The translations under genes were made by a program, and so were the position numbers. This document shows positions 1-8,350 of a DNA stretch of 64,000 nt, in pieces; position 1 is the first letter of the stretch, and the number at the start of each line of letters is the position of its first letter. Source of the DNA: Gracilaria vermiculophylla (lineage: Eukaryota > Rhodophyta > Florideophyceae > Gracilariales > Gracilariaceae); assembly GCA_019155205.2 (NCBI GenBank), contig JAHNZQ020000010.1, forward strand, positions 1,905,753-1,969,752, read 5' to 3'. The notes under the pieces were generated by a model, which saw nothing but the letters and a program-made list of their open reading frames with translations, did not search any database and was not told where the DNA came from.

Positions 1-514
1 AGAGGCCAACGCCAATCCCGGAGCAGTTGCCGGAGATGTCATCGTTGTCCTCAAGCAGGAAGAACACGAACGCTTCAAGCGAAAGGAAAGCAATCTCATA
101 TACGAGAAAGAAGTTAATCTTGTGGACGCTCTCTGTGGACTAGATTTCTATATCAAGCAGCTAGATGGTCGTCTTCTTCATGTACGTTGTCCTCCAGGAA
201 AAGTTATCACCCCGGGACTAATCAAGAGCATCCCGAACGAAGGTATGCCCATTTACAAGAATCCAATGGAACGAGGCTTTATGTTTGTCAAATTTGATGT
301 CAAGTTCCCAGAGTCAATGACCCCCAACCAGATTCAGTTTCTTCATGCGGTTCTGGGTCCAAGCACGCCACTACCTGCCAAGGGTGCCGCTGAGGTTGAT
401 GAGGTGGGTTTGATCGACTTTGACGAAGATCATATCAAACAGGCTCAAGCAAATGGAACGGCGTATGATGAGGATGATGATGAGCAGCAAAGGGTGACAT
501 GCGCACAAGGATAG
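1..514 (+). CDS. DnaJ/Hsp40 type I co-chaperone (Ydj1/DNAJA-like), 3' part
   Basis: C-terminal about 170 residues of a type I Hsp40, which delivers unfolded clients to cytosolic Hsp70. The 5' end lies outside the window; the open frame starts at base 2. The visible part is the second half of the substrate-binding beta-sandwich plus the dimerisation region, with family motifs such as GDVIVVLKQEEHERFKR and GFMFVKFDVKFPE, then an acidic tail. It ends in Cys-Ala-Gln-Gly. Ydj1/DNAJA members usually end in a CaaX farnesylation box, so this Cys is placed for prenylation, although Gly as last residue is unusual. The zinc-finger and J domains are not in the window. Family assignment is firm; cytosolic location is inferred. 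Confidence 0.9.
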   Translation, partial: EANANPGAVAGDVIVVLKQEEHERFKRKESNLIYEKEVNLVDALCGLDFYIKQLDGRLLHVRCPPGKVITPGLIKSIPNEGMPIYKNPMERGFMFVKFDVKFPESMTPNQIQFLHAVLGPSTPLPAKGAAEVDEVGLIDFDEDHIKQAQANGTAYDEDDDEQQRVTCAQG

Positions 515-808
515 AACGGGACAATTTAAGGGTTTTGTAAACCGTGCTCGATCGGTGTGATGTAGAATCTCGCACTTCTGATGCGGCTCGAACAGTATAC
601 CGTACATCGCTTCTCGCCTTCCGCTTGCCAAGGCTTTAATTAAGACTTTCTGTACGTGTATCATCGCAAATGGTTTTTTTCCTTCGCTATCCTTTTGTGA
701 CCACCTTAAATCAAGGTGGTCATCGTACAGGTCTCTGTGTCAGTAATTGTGTGATGGATTTGATCACATGAGTGCATGTGGAGTGGGTAACGAAGGCAAT
801 CGTGCGCT

Positions 809-1591
809 TTATGATCGTCTGCGAGACGCAAAATATCCTGCGGCAGCGGCAACCGATGCGTCTACGGCGGCGTTTGACAATGAGGAAGAATCAGAATTCA
901 CAAAGCCATTCCACGCGTAGAAAAGGGCAGCGACTGTGAATGCCATCGTGGATGCAAAGAGAAGCTTGTCTGTCACTGGTTTCTGGTCCTTAGATCTTTC
1001 CCCCATTTCTCCTGTCAAACCTTCAAGTTTTGTGATTTCTTCCTGAATAACCTGGCGGTCGCTTCGAACCTGTTGAAGAATGTCGAGCCTTTTTTGCTCA
1101 TACTTTTCTAGTAGTAAATCTGTTTCTTTCTGTATCATTTCTGTTGCCTTTTGCGTGGCTCCTTGCTGTATCTCTTGCAGGTCTTCGTTCATGGAACTAA
1201 CTATTTCAATCATCTTCGTGGCCCCATCCGCGGTAATACCTTCTACAACTCTGCGATCTGATTCTCTTAGGTCTTCTGAGTCGGCACGATTGTCTTGAAT
1301 AGATCGTTCAAGTATCTCTCGGAGTTCTCCACTCAGCTCAGAAGCATTCGCCCCTTCATCTTCCTGCTTGCAACGCACCAAAACAGTTTTAATGCGTCTT
1401 TGCTTCACATTGTACACACGATTTCTGTGAAAGGTATCAATTGAAAACCGTCTTTTTCTCGATGCGGACCTATTGAACAGCGCTGGGTGCGACACAAAGC
1501 TCGTTTTGCATTCGACTCGATTTTCCTCGATTGCGGACTCGCCAGTTCTTCGTTCGCAGTTATTGTACGCGATAAACGTCGCGATAATCAT
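809..1591 (-). CDS. Hypothetical coiled-coil membrane protein, possibly plastid-targeted
   Basis: 260 residues; the ATG at 1591 is a true ATG. I do not recognise the family. The first about 70 residues are rich in Arg, Ser and Thr with few acidic residues, as in an organelle transit peptide. Residues about 80-200 are charged and heptad-like (a long Glu/Gln/Lys coiled coil). One hydrophobic segment follows near residue 210 (FASTMAFTVAALFYAW), then an Ala-rich second hydrophobic stretch and a basic end (ASRRRS). This looks like an organelle membrane-anchored coiled-coil protein. No catalytic motif is visible. It is convergent with the DnaJ gene, with about 295 bases between the two stops. Confidence 0.6.
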   Translation of the reverse strand: MIIATFIAYNNCERRTGESAIEENRVECKTSFVSHPALFNRSASRKRRFSIDTFHRNRVYNVKQRRIKTVLVRCKQEDEGANASELSGELREILERSIQDNRADSEDLRESDRRVVEGITADGATKMIEIVSSMNEDLQEIQQGATQKATEMIQKETDLLLEKYEQKRLDILQQVRSDRQVIQEEITKLEGLTGEMGERSKDQKPVTDKLLFASTMAFTVAALFYAWNGFVNSDSSSLSNAAVDASVAAAAGYFASRRRS

Positions 1592-2157
1592 AGCCGAAGA
1601 AATGTCGCAGGGTGTTGACTACCCTCGGAACTTATGGTGTTTAAGGTTTTGTAATGGCACTGACCTCCACGACTCAGCGCAGGGATTAAAGACTTCGAAA
1701 CTGGGTTCTGATATGAAAGCGTTCAATACGGAGAACAGAAGGAGAAAATTTTGACTTGGTTTTTCATAGAGAGAGCGAGGGAGAGAGAAAATACCCACGC
1801 GGATGTCGTCACTCGTAGCGATGCTAATCTCCAGCGGAAGACAAATAACCTCGAGCTCAGCGGAGGGATTGGATTAGAAGCTTTTCAGGCGAAACCTCGA
1901 GCACACTTTCATTCGCTTGCATCAGCGAAAATCCGGATATTTCGCAGAAGACAGATTTGGCTTGGTTTATTTCTGTGTACTTTTACCAAAGTGGTTCCGT
2001 ATAACTTTAGTACTAAAGTATTGTGGAGTCACCCTCGCCTACTTTACCTTAGGATCAGTCTGTGGAAAAGCTTTTCGCAGAATCTCCGGCATACTCCGCG
2101 ACTCTCTGACTCGACACCCGTTGAGATTTTTGTTCATCGCATTAATTGTTTACGCAG

Positions 2158-2304
2158 GAATTGAGGGAAATTCTAAAATCCGTGACCAATCTCGCATCTG
2201 TACCGGAAGGCAGCGGAATCAAGCGAGGTTCTTCCGTTCTGCAATCTACGACTGTAGAGAAAACTGGCATCGGAATCATTCAGCACGATCTGTTTCAGAG
2301 ATAG
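2158..2304 (+). CDS. Candidate 3'-terminal exon of an unrecognised small gene
   Basis: An open frame of 48 codons plus stop follows a good splice acceptor (pyrimidine-rich run then TTTACGCAG at 2148-2157). The translation looks like real protein, with GluLeuArgGluIleLeuLysSer at the start and an end of GlnHisAspLeuPheGlnArg. Upstream, about 1917-2157, a different frame encodes a hydrophobic stretch (TLAYFTLGSVCGKAF, then LRFLFIALIVYAG). That could be an earlier exon joined by an intron starting at one of several GT sites (2010, 2018 or 2058), but I cannot choose among them. A short ATG frame at 1803 resembles a targeting peptide. The gene would end about 70 bases before MPC2. Function unknown; it could also be chance. 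Confidence 0.3.
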   Translation, partial: ELREILKSVTNLASVPEGSGIKRGSSVLQSTTVEKTGIGIIQHDLFQR

Positions 2305-2375
2305 AACTTGCCACCGCAATCGGAAGTCAATAGTCACCATCGATCGACCCGTGAGGGCTAGACTTTAAGTTCACC

Positions 2376-3054
2376 ATGGCTGCCGCGCGACTCAGAGCTT
2401 TGTGGGACCATCCAGCTGGGATGAAAACCGGTAAGTTTTTCCACTCGAACAACGGATCTCAAAGCAAGCAGGAAAAAATTGCTGTGGCAGGAGTTTACTA
2501 ATTTTGTGGATGTCAATGTGCTTTCGCGTACCTGTAAATCTTTCGTCGCGCACCATATGTAGTTTTCTTCTGGGCGCCCACTATGAAATGGGGGCTTGTG
2601 GTTGCCGGTCTTTCGGATATGAAGCGCCCTGTGGAAAATGTGTCAGTTCCACAGTGTTCAGGTACGCAGGTGCAGGCATGCTAATTTCGTTCGTTTCTTT
2701 AACATCGCCGGACGTATGAATATTGACTCAATGCGTTTCCTTGCATGTGCATCATTGACGTGCTTGATTCTTTTTAGCATTGGCCCTTACTGGTCTAGTG
2801 TGGAGTAAGTGCAACACAAGAAGCTCTTCATCAGGAGCATTTCTCAACATGCATATTCTGACCGATTGATGTGTAACCGTTTCACTTTCCGTTGTCAAGC
2901 ACGTTGGAGCTTCCAAATTATCCCCATCAACTACAATCTAGCTGCAGCGAATGTTTTCGTGGCCTTGACCAATATGTATCAGCTCTACAGGGTAGCAAGC
3001 CACTCTTTCTCGAAAGAAGGCAAAGGTGATTCCAAAACCTTAGAGAGTTCCTAA
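2376..3054 (+). CDS. MPC2: Mitochondrial pyruvate carrier subunit MPC2, four exons
   Basis: Inner-membrane subunit that pairs with MPC1 to import pyruvate into the mitochondrial matrix. Exons: 2376-2430, 2563-2661, 2778-2804 (only 27 nt) and 2900-3054. All introns are GT..AG and the phases agree. The spliced protein is about 111 residues, normal for MPC2. It carries the family hallmarks HPAG-KT near the N terminus, FFWAPTMKWGLVVAGLSDM, the LTGLVWTRWS segment made by joining exons 3 and 4, and IIPINYNLAAANVFV. Three hydrophobic helices are apparent. No separate transit peptide is needed in this family. An ORF finder alone sees only fragments. MPC1 is not in the window. PDH E1-alpha, which uses the imported pyruvate, lies about 14 kb away. 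Confidence 0.92.
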
Positions 3055-3658
3055 TCGTCATTTCAACACCCCCAAGCAGACAACCATCGATTGATAATCT
3101 AGTTCGTTGGGATTTCGTCTTGTAATGCGTCCATGTGAAGAACTCATCACGCGGCGTGCTCAATATGTATTAGCAGTCAGATCAGCAAATACTTATAAAT
3201 GTCATCAATCTGGAAAACGAATGTTTCCGGAGCTTTCTTCCACTTTTAGACTAGGTTCACGGGGGAGCTCGTCTGGATCGCTTTGGGTCAATGGACCCGA
3301 ATTCCCGGAGCTAGCCTTTGTTCACTCTCTCTCCACCAATTGCATTCCATACTGATTCCAAGTATACAAACATGCATGCCTGACCCGAATTGCGAATTAA
3401 ACAGAGGATCAGCGCTACACACAATTCCTAGAAAAAACGGTTGTGGATGATTCTTGGATGGCATGTATCTCGGGTGGTATTTTTCCGTTCCTCAGGCAAA
3501 TTGAAGTCCGGCATTTTCTGCCCCATACTATTTCTTCCAAGCAAAGCTTCTCTCAAGCGAAGAAGGAAAGATCAAGGATTGCGTTCTGGGAAAATATAAC
3601 CACGAACGAAATAACGAACGGGAGCGGAAAATGAATTTGATACGTTGTCAACGAGTAT
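3055..3658. other. Intergenic, no gene seen
   Basis: Space between the convergent MPC2 and the membrane-protein gene at 3659-4656. The short open frames here have no recognisable motif and no consistent splice signals. Confidence 0.5.
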
Positions 3659-4656
3659 TTACTCTTGTCTTGAAAAGATCTTCTTGTTCTTTATGACCTG
3701 TTACACACAGTTGCCCATTTCCCGTCAGCTTCCCAGCCTACATGATGCATCTAAGTCTATTTAGCGAAGTCAACTCACCATTACTGTGAGAGGCACTATG
3801 ATGCCAAACACGAAAACGATGGCGCCAATAACATAAGAAGCCACCGTTGGTGGCGCATAGACCATGGAGATAGCTGGACTGAAGCGTTTTTCTGTTCTGT
3901 GCACTTAACCCGACTTTACTGAAATGTCAAGCGGAAGTGTCCGGAATTTGTCGATGGGTCAAGGCCAGAGATTTGACCCGAACTTAGACGCAGAGCACGA
4001 TGGCAGGTTGTTCGAATGACCCAAGACTTGTGATTTGAGTGTTCCAGATTCTGAGTAGTCGTTCAGTATACCCGTATCAACCAAACCTATCAATACGCTG
4101 TTTAAGCTCAATCTTATGGAAATTGTGAAATTTTTTTTCGATTTCCGCATCGAAAGGATTTGTGGGTGGCATCAAAGCCACTCCTAAAAACCCTGAAGTC
4201 TGAACTACAAAAAGTGCCAGTATGTTCGACCATACAAAACACAAACCCTGTACAGGATCACTAGCAACTACTGTTTCGAAGGCAGAAACGTCTAAAAGCA
4301 AACGCTCCAGCGATTGAGACAGCTCAAGAAATCCATTTATTTCTCTATGAACACCCCACGTTCCAGGCAGAATGTTGCAAACTTTAATCTTCATCCAATA
4401 AGCATATTTCAAAGGAATTATAATTGGCTGCTTCGGAAATCGTGGGAGTTACGATGTGTTATGAAAAACCTGGTATAGGAAGTCTCAATGTAGTGGGAAA
4501 AAAATATTACATTGAATCGCTTCGTGGCGCATGAACAATGGCATATTTACCTTTTGAATTTCTGTACTGACAGGTACTTTGTGTGGAGACTCACCCGCTC
4601 TTCATAGAAAAAACTCGGTGGGCAGTTTGTCAACTCAAAATTTGTGTCTGCAGGTT
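3659..4656 (-). CDS. Intron-rich gene for an unrecognised membrane protein (5' end not found)
   Basis: Four minus-strand exons join with matching phases: 4656-4595 (acceptor TTTCCAG, donor GTGAGT), 4427-4087, 3878-3779 and 3697-3659 (stop). The introns are 167, 208 and 81 nt. The last one has GTGAGT, a CTGAC branch-like site and an ACAG acceptor. The joined reading gives about 167 residues. It has one hydrophobic segment in the large exon (WSNILALFVVQTSGFLGVAL) and a second in the third exon (SYVIGAIVFVFGIIVPLTVM), followed by a short basic tail ending Lys-Ile-Phe-Ser-Arg-Gln-Glu. The second helix followed by a lysine-rich tail suggests a small anchored membrane protein. The first coding exon upstream of 4656 is unresolved. 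I do not recognise the family. Phase agreement over three junctions is the main evidence. Confidence 0.5.
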
Positions 4657-6069
4657 CTGGAAACAAGAAAAAGAACTCGTCAAGTTTTTTTTATTTTTTG
4701 GGTAATCGCTATCGTGAAATGAGGGCTACCTAACCGTCTCTCATGTCTTAAACTTGAAAGTACCTCGCATACACTATCCTTACTTGTACGAATCCCATGT
4801 CAAATGAGCTGAGGCATATCGACGACCTTTTAATAGTACTTGCACTACTAGTTTTGAAGTGTTCGCTTTGTATTTGCACACTTCCAAAGAACGATTCGAT
4901 TCCTGCTTTATTCTATCTGCTGCTGCACCGTGTTTTTGTTCTACTTAAAAATAAATTGAAAAGGTTTGGGTTGTCTCACACTAGTTTAGTTATCCTCTAA
5001 AGTATACTTCGAAATAACCCAAAGAATGTTGGAGTGAAAGCAAATTGGGCTTCATCACTATTCATCAAGTTGTCGAGGGGCGGAAAGATCAACAAAGCTA
5101 AAAAACGAGACACACTACAGTTATTGTCAGGGAGAATGTCATTCGACCGCAGTCGCTCTTTCATGTTACACGCGAACAAGGGCTACAAAATTTGATTTTA
5201 TTACATAGAAGTGACAAAGAATGATACCATAATTTTAAAGATTGACGCGAGAGCAAAAGATATATATATAAGTCTTATAGAACTGTTACAAAGAACTCGA
5301 CTGGTTTGGGAAGAATATGCTTTAAGCCTTTTGGGTTGAACCTGAGTATGATTGTAGGAAAGGAAGGGCGCATGGAGGAATCTTGGGGATCAGATGCGTA
5401 GCTCGGGCAAAAATTCTGAGAACATGCAGCTCGGATGCTGTTGTCAATTGTGAAAAGGTGCGGCAACTACTAAAGTCGGAGGAAGAACAATCAGAGCGAC
5501 TTTTCTGGTCGGACAACACCTGCAAAATCTCTGGCTCTAAAAATCGAAACGTCCATTATGGAACATAGTTCAATTTACGTTATTAAAGCAAGAGACCTTC
5601 AAATAAAATAACTGTTGAGCGTGGACATGTGTCTAAGGCGATATTTGCGGTTTACGGTTTGCAGCTCCATGCCGTCATTTTGATGCTGTTCATTTCCCGC
5701 CAAATAAAATAAACACCCAGAGATGCTTGACTACTTTTTACAAAGAAGGCTCCTATCAGAGATGCGCTGACCACGCATTTCATCTCCACTACACCCAAGG
5801 TAAATCATCCATCGTCGCTTCCGCCCCTTATGTTCGAACGAGAACAGAGAGACAGCAAATGCGAGTGAGGGTGTCACCCAGTCGAAACAAAAATTGCCTC
5901 TCTAAACTGCCACTCAGGCTCCTCCTCAGTCTTCACCAGCTTCAAAACCTGCAAAAGATTGCAATCACTTGCCTATAATTCGTTGCTCCGCCGAAGTCAA
6001 TCGCCACACAGAACCTCCAGTCTTTGAATTGGAAACTCAACTACCGGAAGTGCTGCGTTTCATCAAACC
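4657..6069. other. Intergenic or unresolved 5' exons
   Basis: AT-rich. It may contain the missing 5' exon(s) of the minus-strand membrane-protein gene; GT sites near 4772 and 4787 were tested but none gave a clean phase. A TA run at about 5261-5272 looks TATA-like. No other gene is supported. Confidence 0.4.
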
Positions 6070-6946
6070 ATGGGGGTAAGCACAGGCGTGAATTTAACAC
6101 AAGCACACGAGTCGGAACTTGCTTTTCAGCGCTCAGAATTTTTCGCAGAGGATGAACTCATAGACATCAGTCCCATGGTTAGATTTGGTGTAATCAGTCT
6201 CGTAAGAGGAAACTTCGGGCCGTTTGAGCCCTCCCTCACCGTCAAGGTTCGTTTACATCACTCTATGCTGTTCGAATCAATTTCCAAGAGCACTGACGTT
6301 TGAAAGTACACTTGGAAACTTTGCGTCTCATTTCAACAGGTTCCTTTATGGCTTGCGCTCGCACTCAAGAAGGTTCAAAGATGCAAAATTATTCCACCTC
6401 GATGGCTGACGGTCCGCAATGTCGAAAAATGCCTGTCTGACGAACGAGAGAATGAGGATGAATTGCAACCGATTCCCTTCTTCTTTTCCGAAGTAAGTTT
6501 GAAAGGATTACCGCTCGGCCCAAGCAGGAGAACACGGCGACGGTCACCACAATCCTAACCGTAACATTTGGACACAACTCGATTCCGAGAAACAGATTTC
6601 TTCCCTTTTATTCCACCATGCACCCGATGATCTAGTGAACATTAACCACTTACGACGTTCAGTGGAAGATTTAGCCAATGTTCGTGAGAGCAAAATGCGC
6701 AAGTGGATGCACTCAAATGTTAGAGATCGTGTGAATGCTATCAAGGTGAACAACCTTTCCATGCATGAAATTAACAAGCACAGACCGGTTCTGACGCGTA
6801 TTCTCAACAATCTGTATGAAATCCACGTCACGGCTGATGGTCGCGGACCTCTATCAGACACGAATTCGTCGACGAACCCTACATCATCGACCGGTTATCG
6901 TCCAAACGCTGGTCGTCAATTGCGTCGCGTTGCTCGTCGAGAGTAA
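6070..6946 (+). CDS. PSF2: DNA replication complex GINS subunit PSF2, spliced
   Basis: PSF2 is part of the GINS tetramer that joins Cdc45 and MCM2-7 to form the replicative helicase in the nucleus. Well-supported introns are 6247-6339 (93 nt, ends TTTCAACAG) and 6493-6595 (103 nt, GTAAGT start, CCTAACC branch site). A further possible 54-nt intron, 6076-6129 (GTAAGC..TTTTCAG), contains no stop and is in frame, so either form can be read. The protein is 226 residues without it or 208 with it spliced, both near normal. Motifs: FFAEDELI at the start, GNFGPFEPSL, VPLWLALALKK after the first firm intron, IIPPRWL, then DDLVNINHLRRSVEDL and LSMHEINKHRPVLTRIL. It is convergent with the zinc-finger gene. 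Confidence 0.93.
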
Positions 6947-7163
6947 AGCATCTAAACATCTGAGAAACATCAGCCGGCTGTTCGCACTCCGCGCCATAAC
7001 AGTGACAAGCCTGCGTGCCATAATCGGCGGGCTTTCAAACTGCTTCAATTTGTCACCCAGTGTTCCTCAACGCACTAGACCCAACACTCGGATGCCTCCT
7101 ATGCAAAAAACCTTGCCGCTTAAATGTTTCTCGAGTAAAATCTATGTTTCTGACTTAAATGAC

Positions 7164-7901
7164 TCAATAGAACCGTGGTGGTGGTGCAGTTTCTGGGACA
7201 TTTGCAAAGCCAAACTGTGGTGCACTAAACTGCTGTTCTTGAGCGGGTGTAAGGTTCTGCGGAGGCGTTGACTGAGCAGCGTGTTGTTGCATTGGCTGTG
7301 CGATTGGTTGTTGCTGAAACGGAGAAGGTTGTTGTTGCTGTTGTGCGTACGGTGCAGGGTGCCCGAAAGGATTCCCTGCCGGCTGCGCGCTGAACGGGTT
7401 GCCCATAGTGTGTTCATGCTCCATGGCCATTCCCGCAGTGTTGTTCTGACCACCAAATGCTGAAGAAAACGCATCGTCTCCCGCAAACGGGTCTCGCATT
7501 TGAATGGTGTTGCTTCCGAGAGGTGCGTGCGTCTGCATGCCTCCTCTTGACAAGGCATCCACCTTGGCGCGATGTGCCGCAACCATTTCGCTCTCCCTCT
7601 GTGACACCTGCGGAGACACGCCGCGCGCGGCCATTGAGTACGCCAGCGCTCGCATTTCCTCGGGCGAAATGTCGCCAGACAGGTCATTTCCTTTTGACAG
7701 ATCGTCTCTGGAGCCGATGACGCTGAGGGGCCATTGCGGCTGCGAGTCGTGCGTCGGCTTGTTGCTGCGGTTCGGTTTGGAAGGCGGAGCGGCGAAAGGA
7801 TCGTTTGTGAGAAGGTCGCCGTCTTCCGGGTCTCTGTGCTCGAATTTGCACGCGTCGCCGTAGCGACAGCGCCCCTCCCTGTAGTATCTGCAGACAACCA
7901 T
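7164..7901 (-). CDS. N-terminal CCCH zinc-finger protein, NUP42-like
   Basis: 245 residues starting at the ATG at 7901. A single C-X7-C-X5-C-X3-H finger sits right at the N terminus (CRYYREGRCRYGDACKFEH), followed by a low-complexity region rich in Gln, Pro and Ala. This region has several Asn-Pro-Phe and Phe-Gly dipeptides (NPFSAQPAGNPFGHP, QFGFANV). An N-terminal CCCH finger plus scattered FG/NPF motifs is the plan of the nucleoporin NUP42/CG1, which helps the DEAD-box helicase DBP5 in mRNA export; that is my best guess. A generic RNA-binding CCCH protein is the alternative. The bases before the ATG also form a CTGCAG acceptor-like site, so a 5' exon is possible. The longer open frames upstream (to 8332) are not convincing. 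Confidence 0.65.
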   Translation of the reverse strand: MVVCRYYREGRCRYGDACKFEHRDPEDGDLLTNDPFAAPPSKPNRSNKPTHDSQPQWPLSVIGSRDDLSKGNDLSGDISPEEMRALAYSMAARGVSPQVSQRESEMVAAHRAKVDALSRGGMQTHAPLGSNTIQMRDPFAGDDAFSSAFGGQNNTAGMAMEHEHTMGNPFSAQPAGNPFGHPAPYAQQQQQPSPFQQQPIAQPMQQHAAQSTPPQNLTPAQEQQFSAPQFGFANVPETAPPPRFY

Positions 7902-8350
7902 GAATGGGAAAGAAGAAAAGGCTCGCAAGTGGGTGTGGGTGGAGAACTAATGCAGAGCTGGTGCTCGCGCGCAGTGCTGTATGTGAGCGCAGCGCCCACT
8001 TCACGCGAGCGTGACGGACCGCGTGCGTTTGGCGGCCTTTTGGTGCCCCTCGTAGACGGGGACTGCTGCCGCGTTTCACGTGCACCTGTGAGGCCTGTGC
8101 GCTCTGTGAACCAGCCGTGCGAGCCACGTTGTGTGTGCAAGTGCCGTCCACAATGTGCTAGAAATTTCGAAATGTGCCTTTCTTTTCTCCACTTTTTTTT
8201 GACCGACACGTAATTATCCGCGCGTCCGTGCGATGCGCACACGTCAGCCTTAACGTTTTGGTCGGCGGTGCACCCATTGCCGCCGCCCCGCGCAATCCAA
8301 TGGAACACCGCAGCGCGGTCAAGACAACACACATTTTACGCTACTGCCAA
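7902..8350. other. Intergenic 5' region of the CCCH gene
   Basis: Separates two minus-strand genes and should hold the promoter of the CCCH gene and the 3' UTR of the glucan synthase. No further gene seen. Confidence 0.5.

Noticed and set aside
4889..4906. GATTCGATTCC as a possible tRNA T-arm
   Set aside because: No matching acceptor stem, D-arm or anticodon arm around it. No tRNA or rRNA gene was found anywhere in the window by eye.
7142..8332. 396-codon minus-strand frame overlapping the CCCH gene
   Set aside because: Arg/Thr/Ser-rich shadow frame without motif; the CCCH finger and FG motifs are in the other frame.
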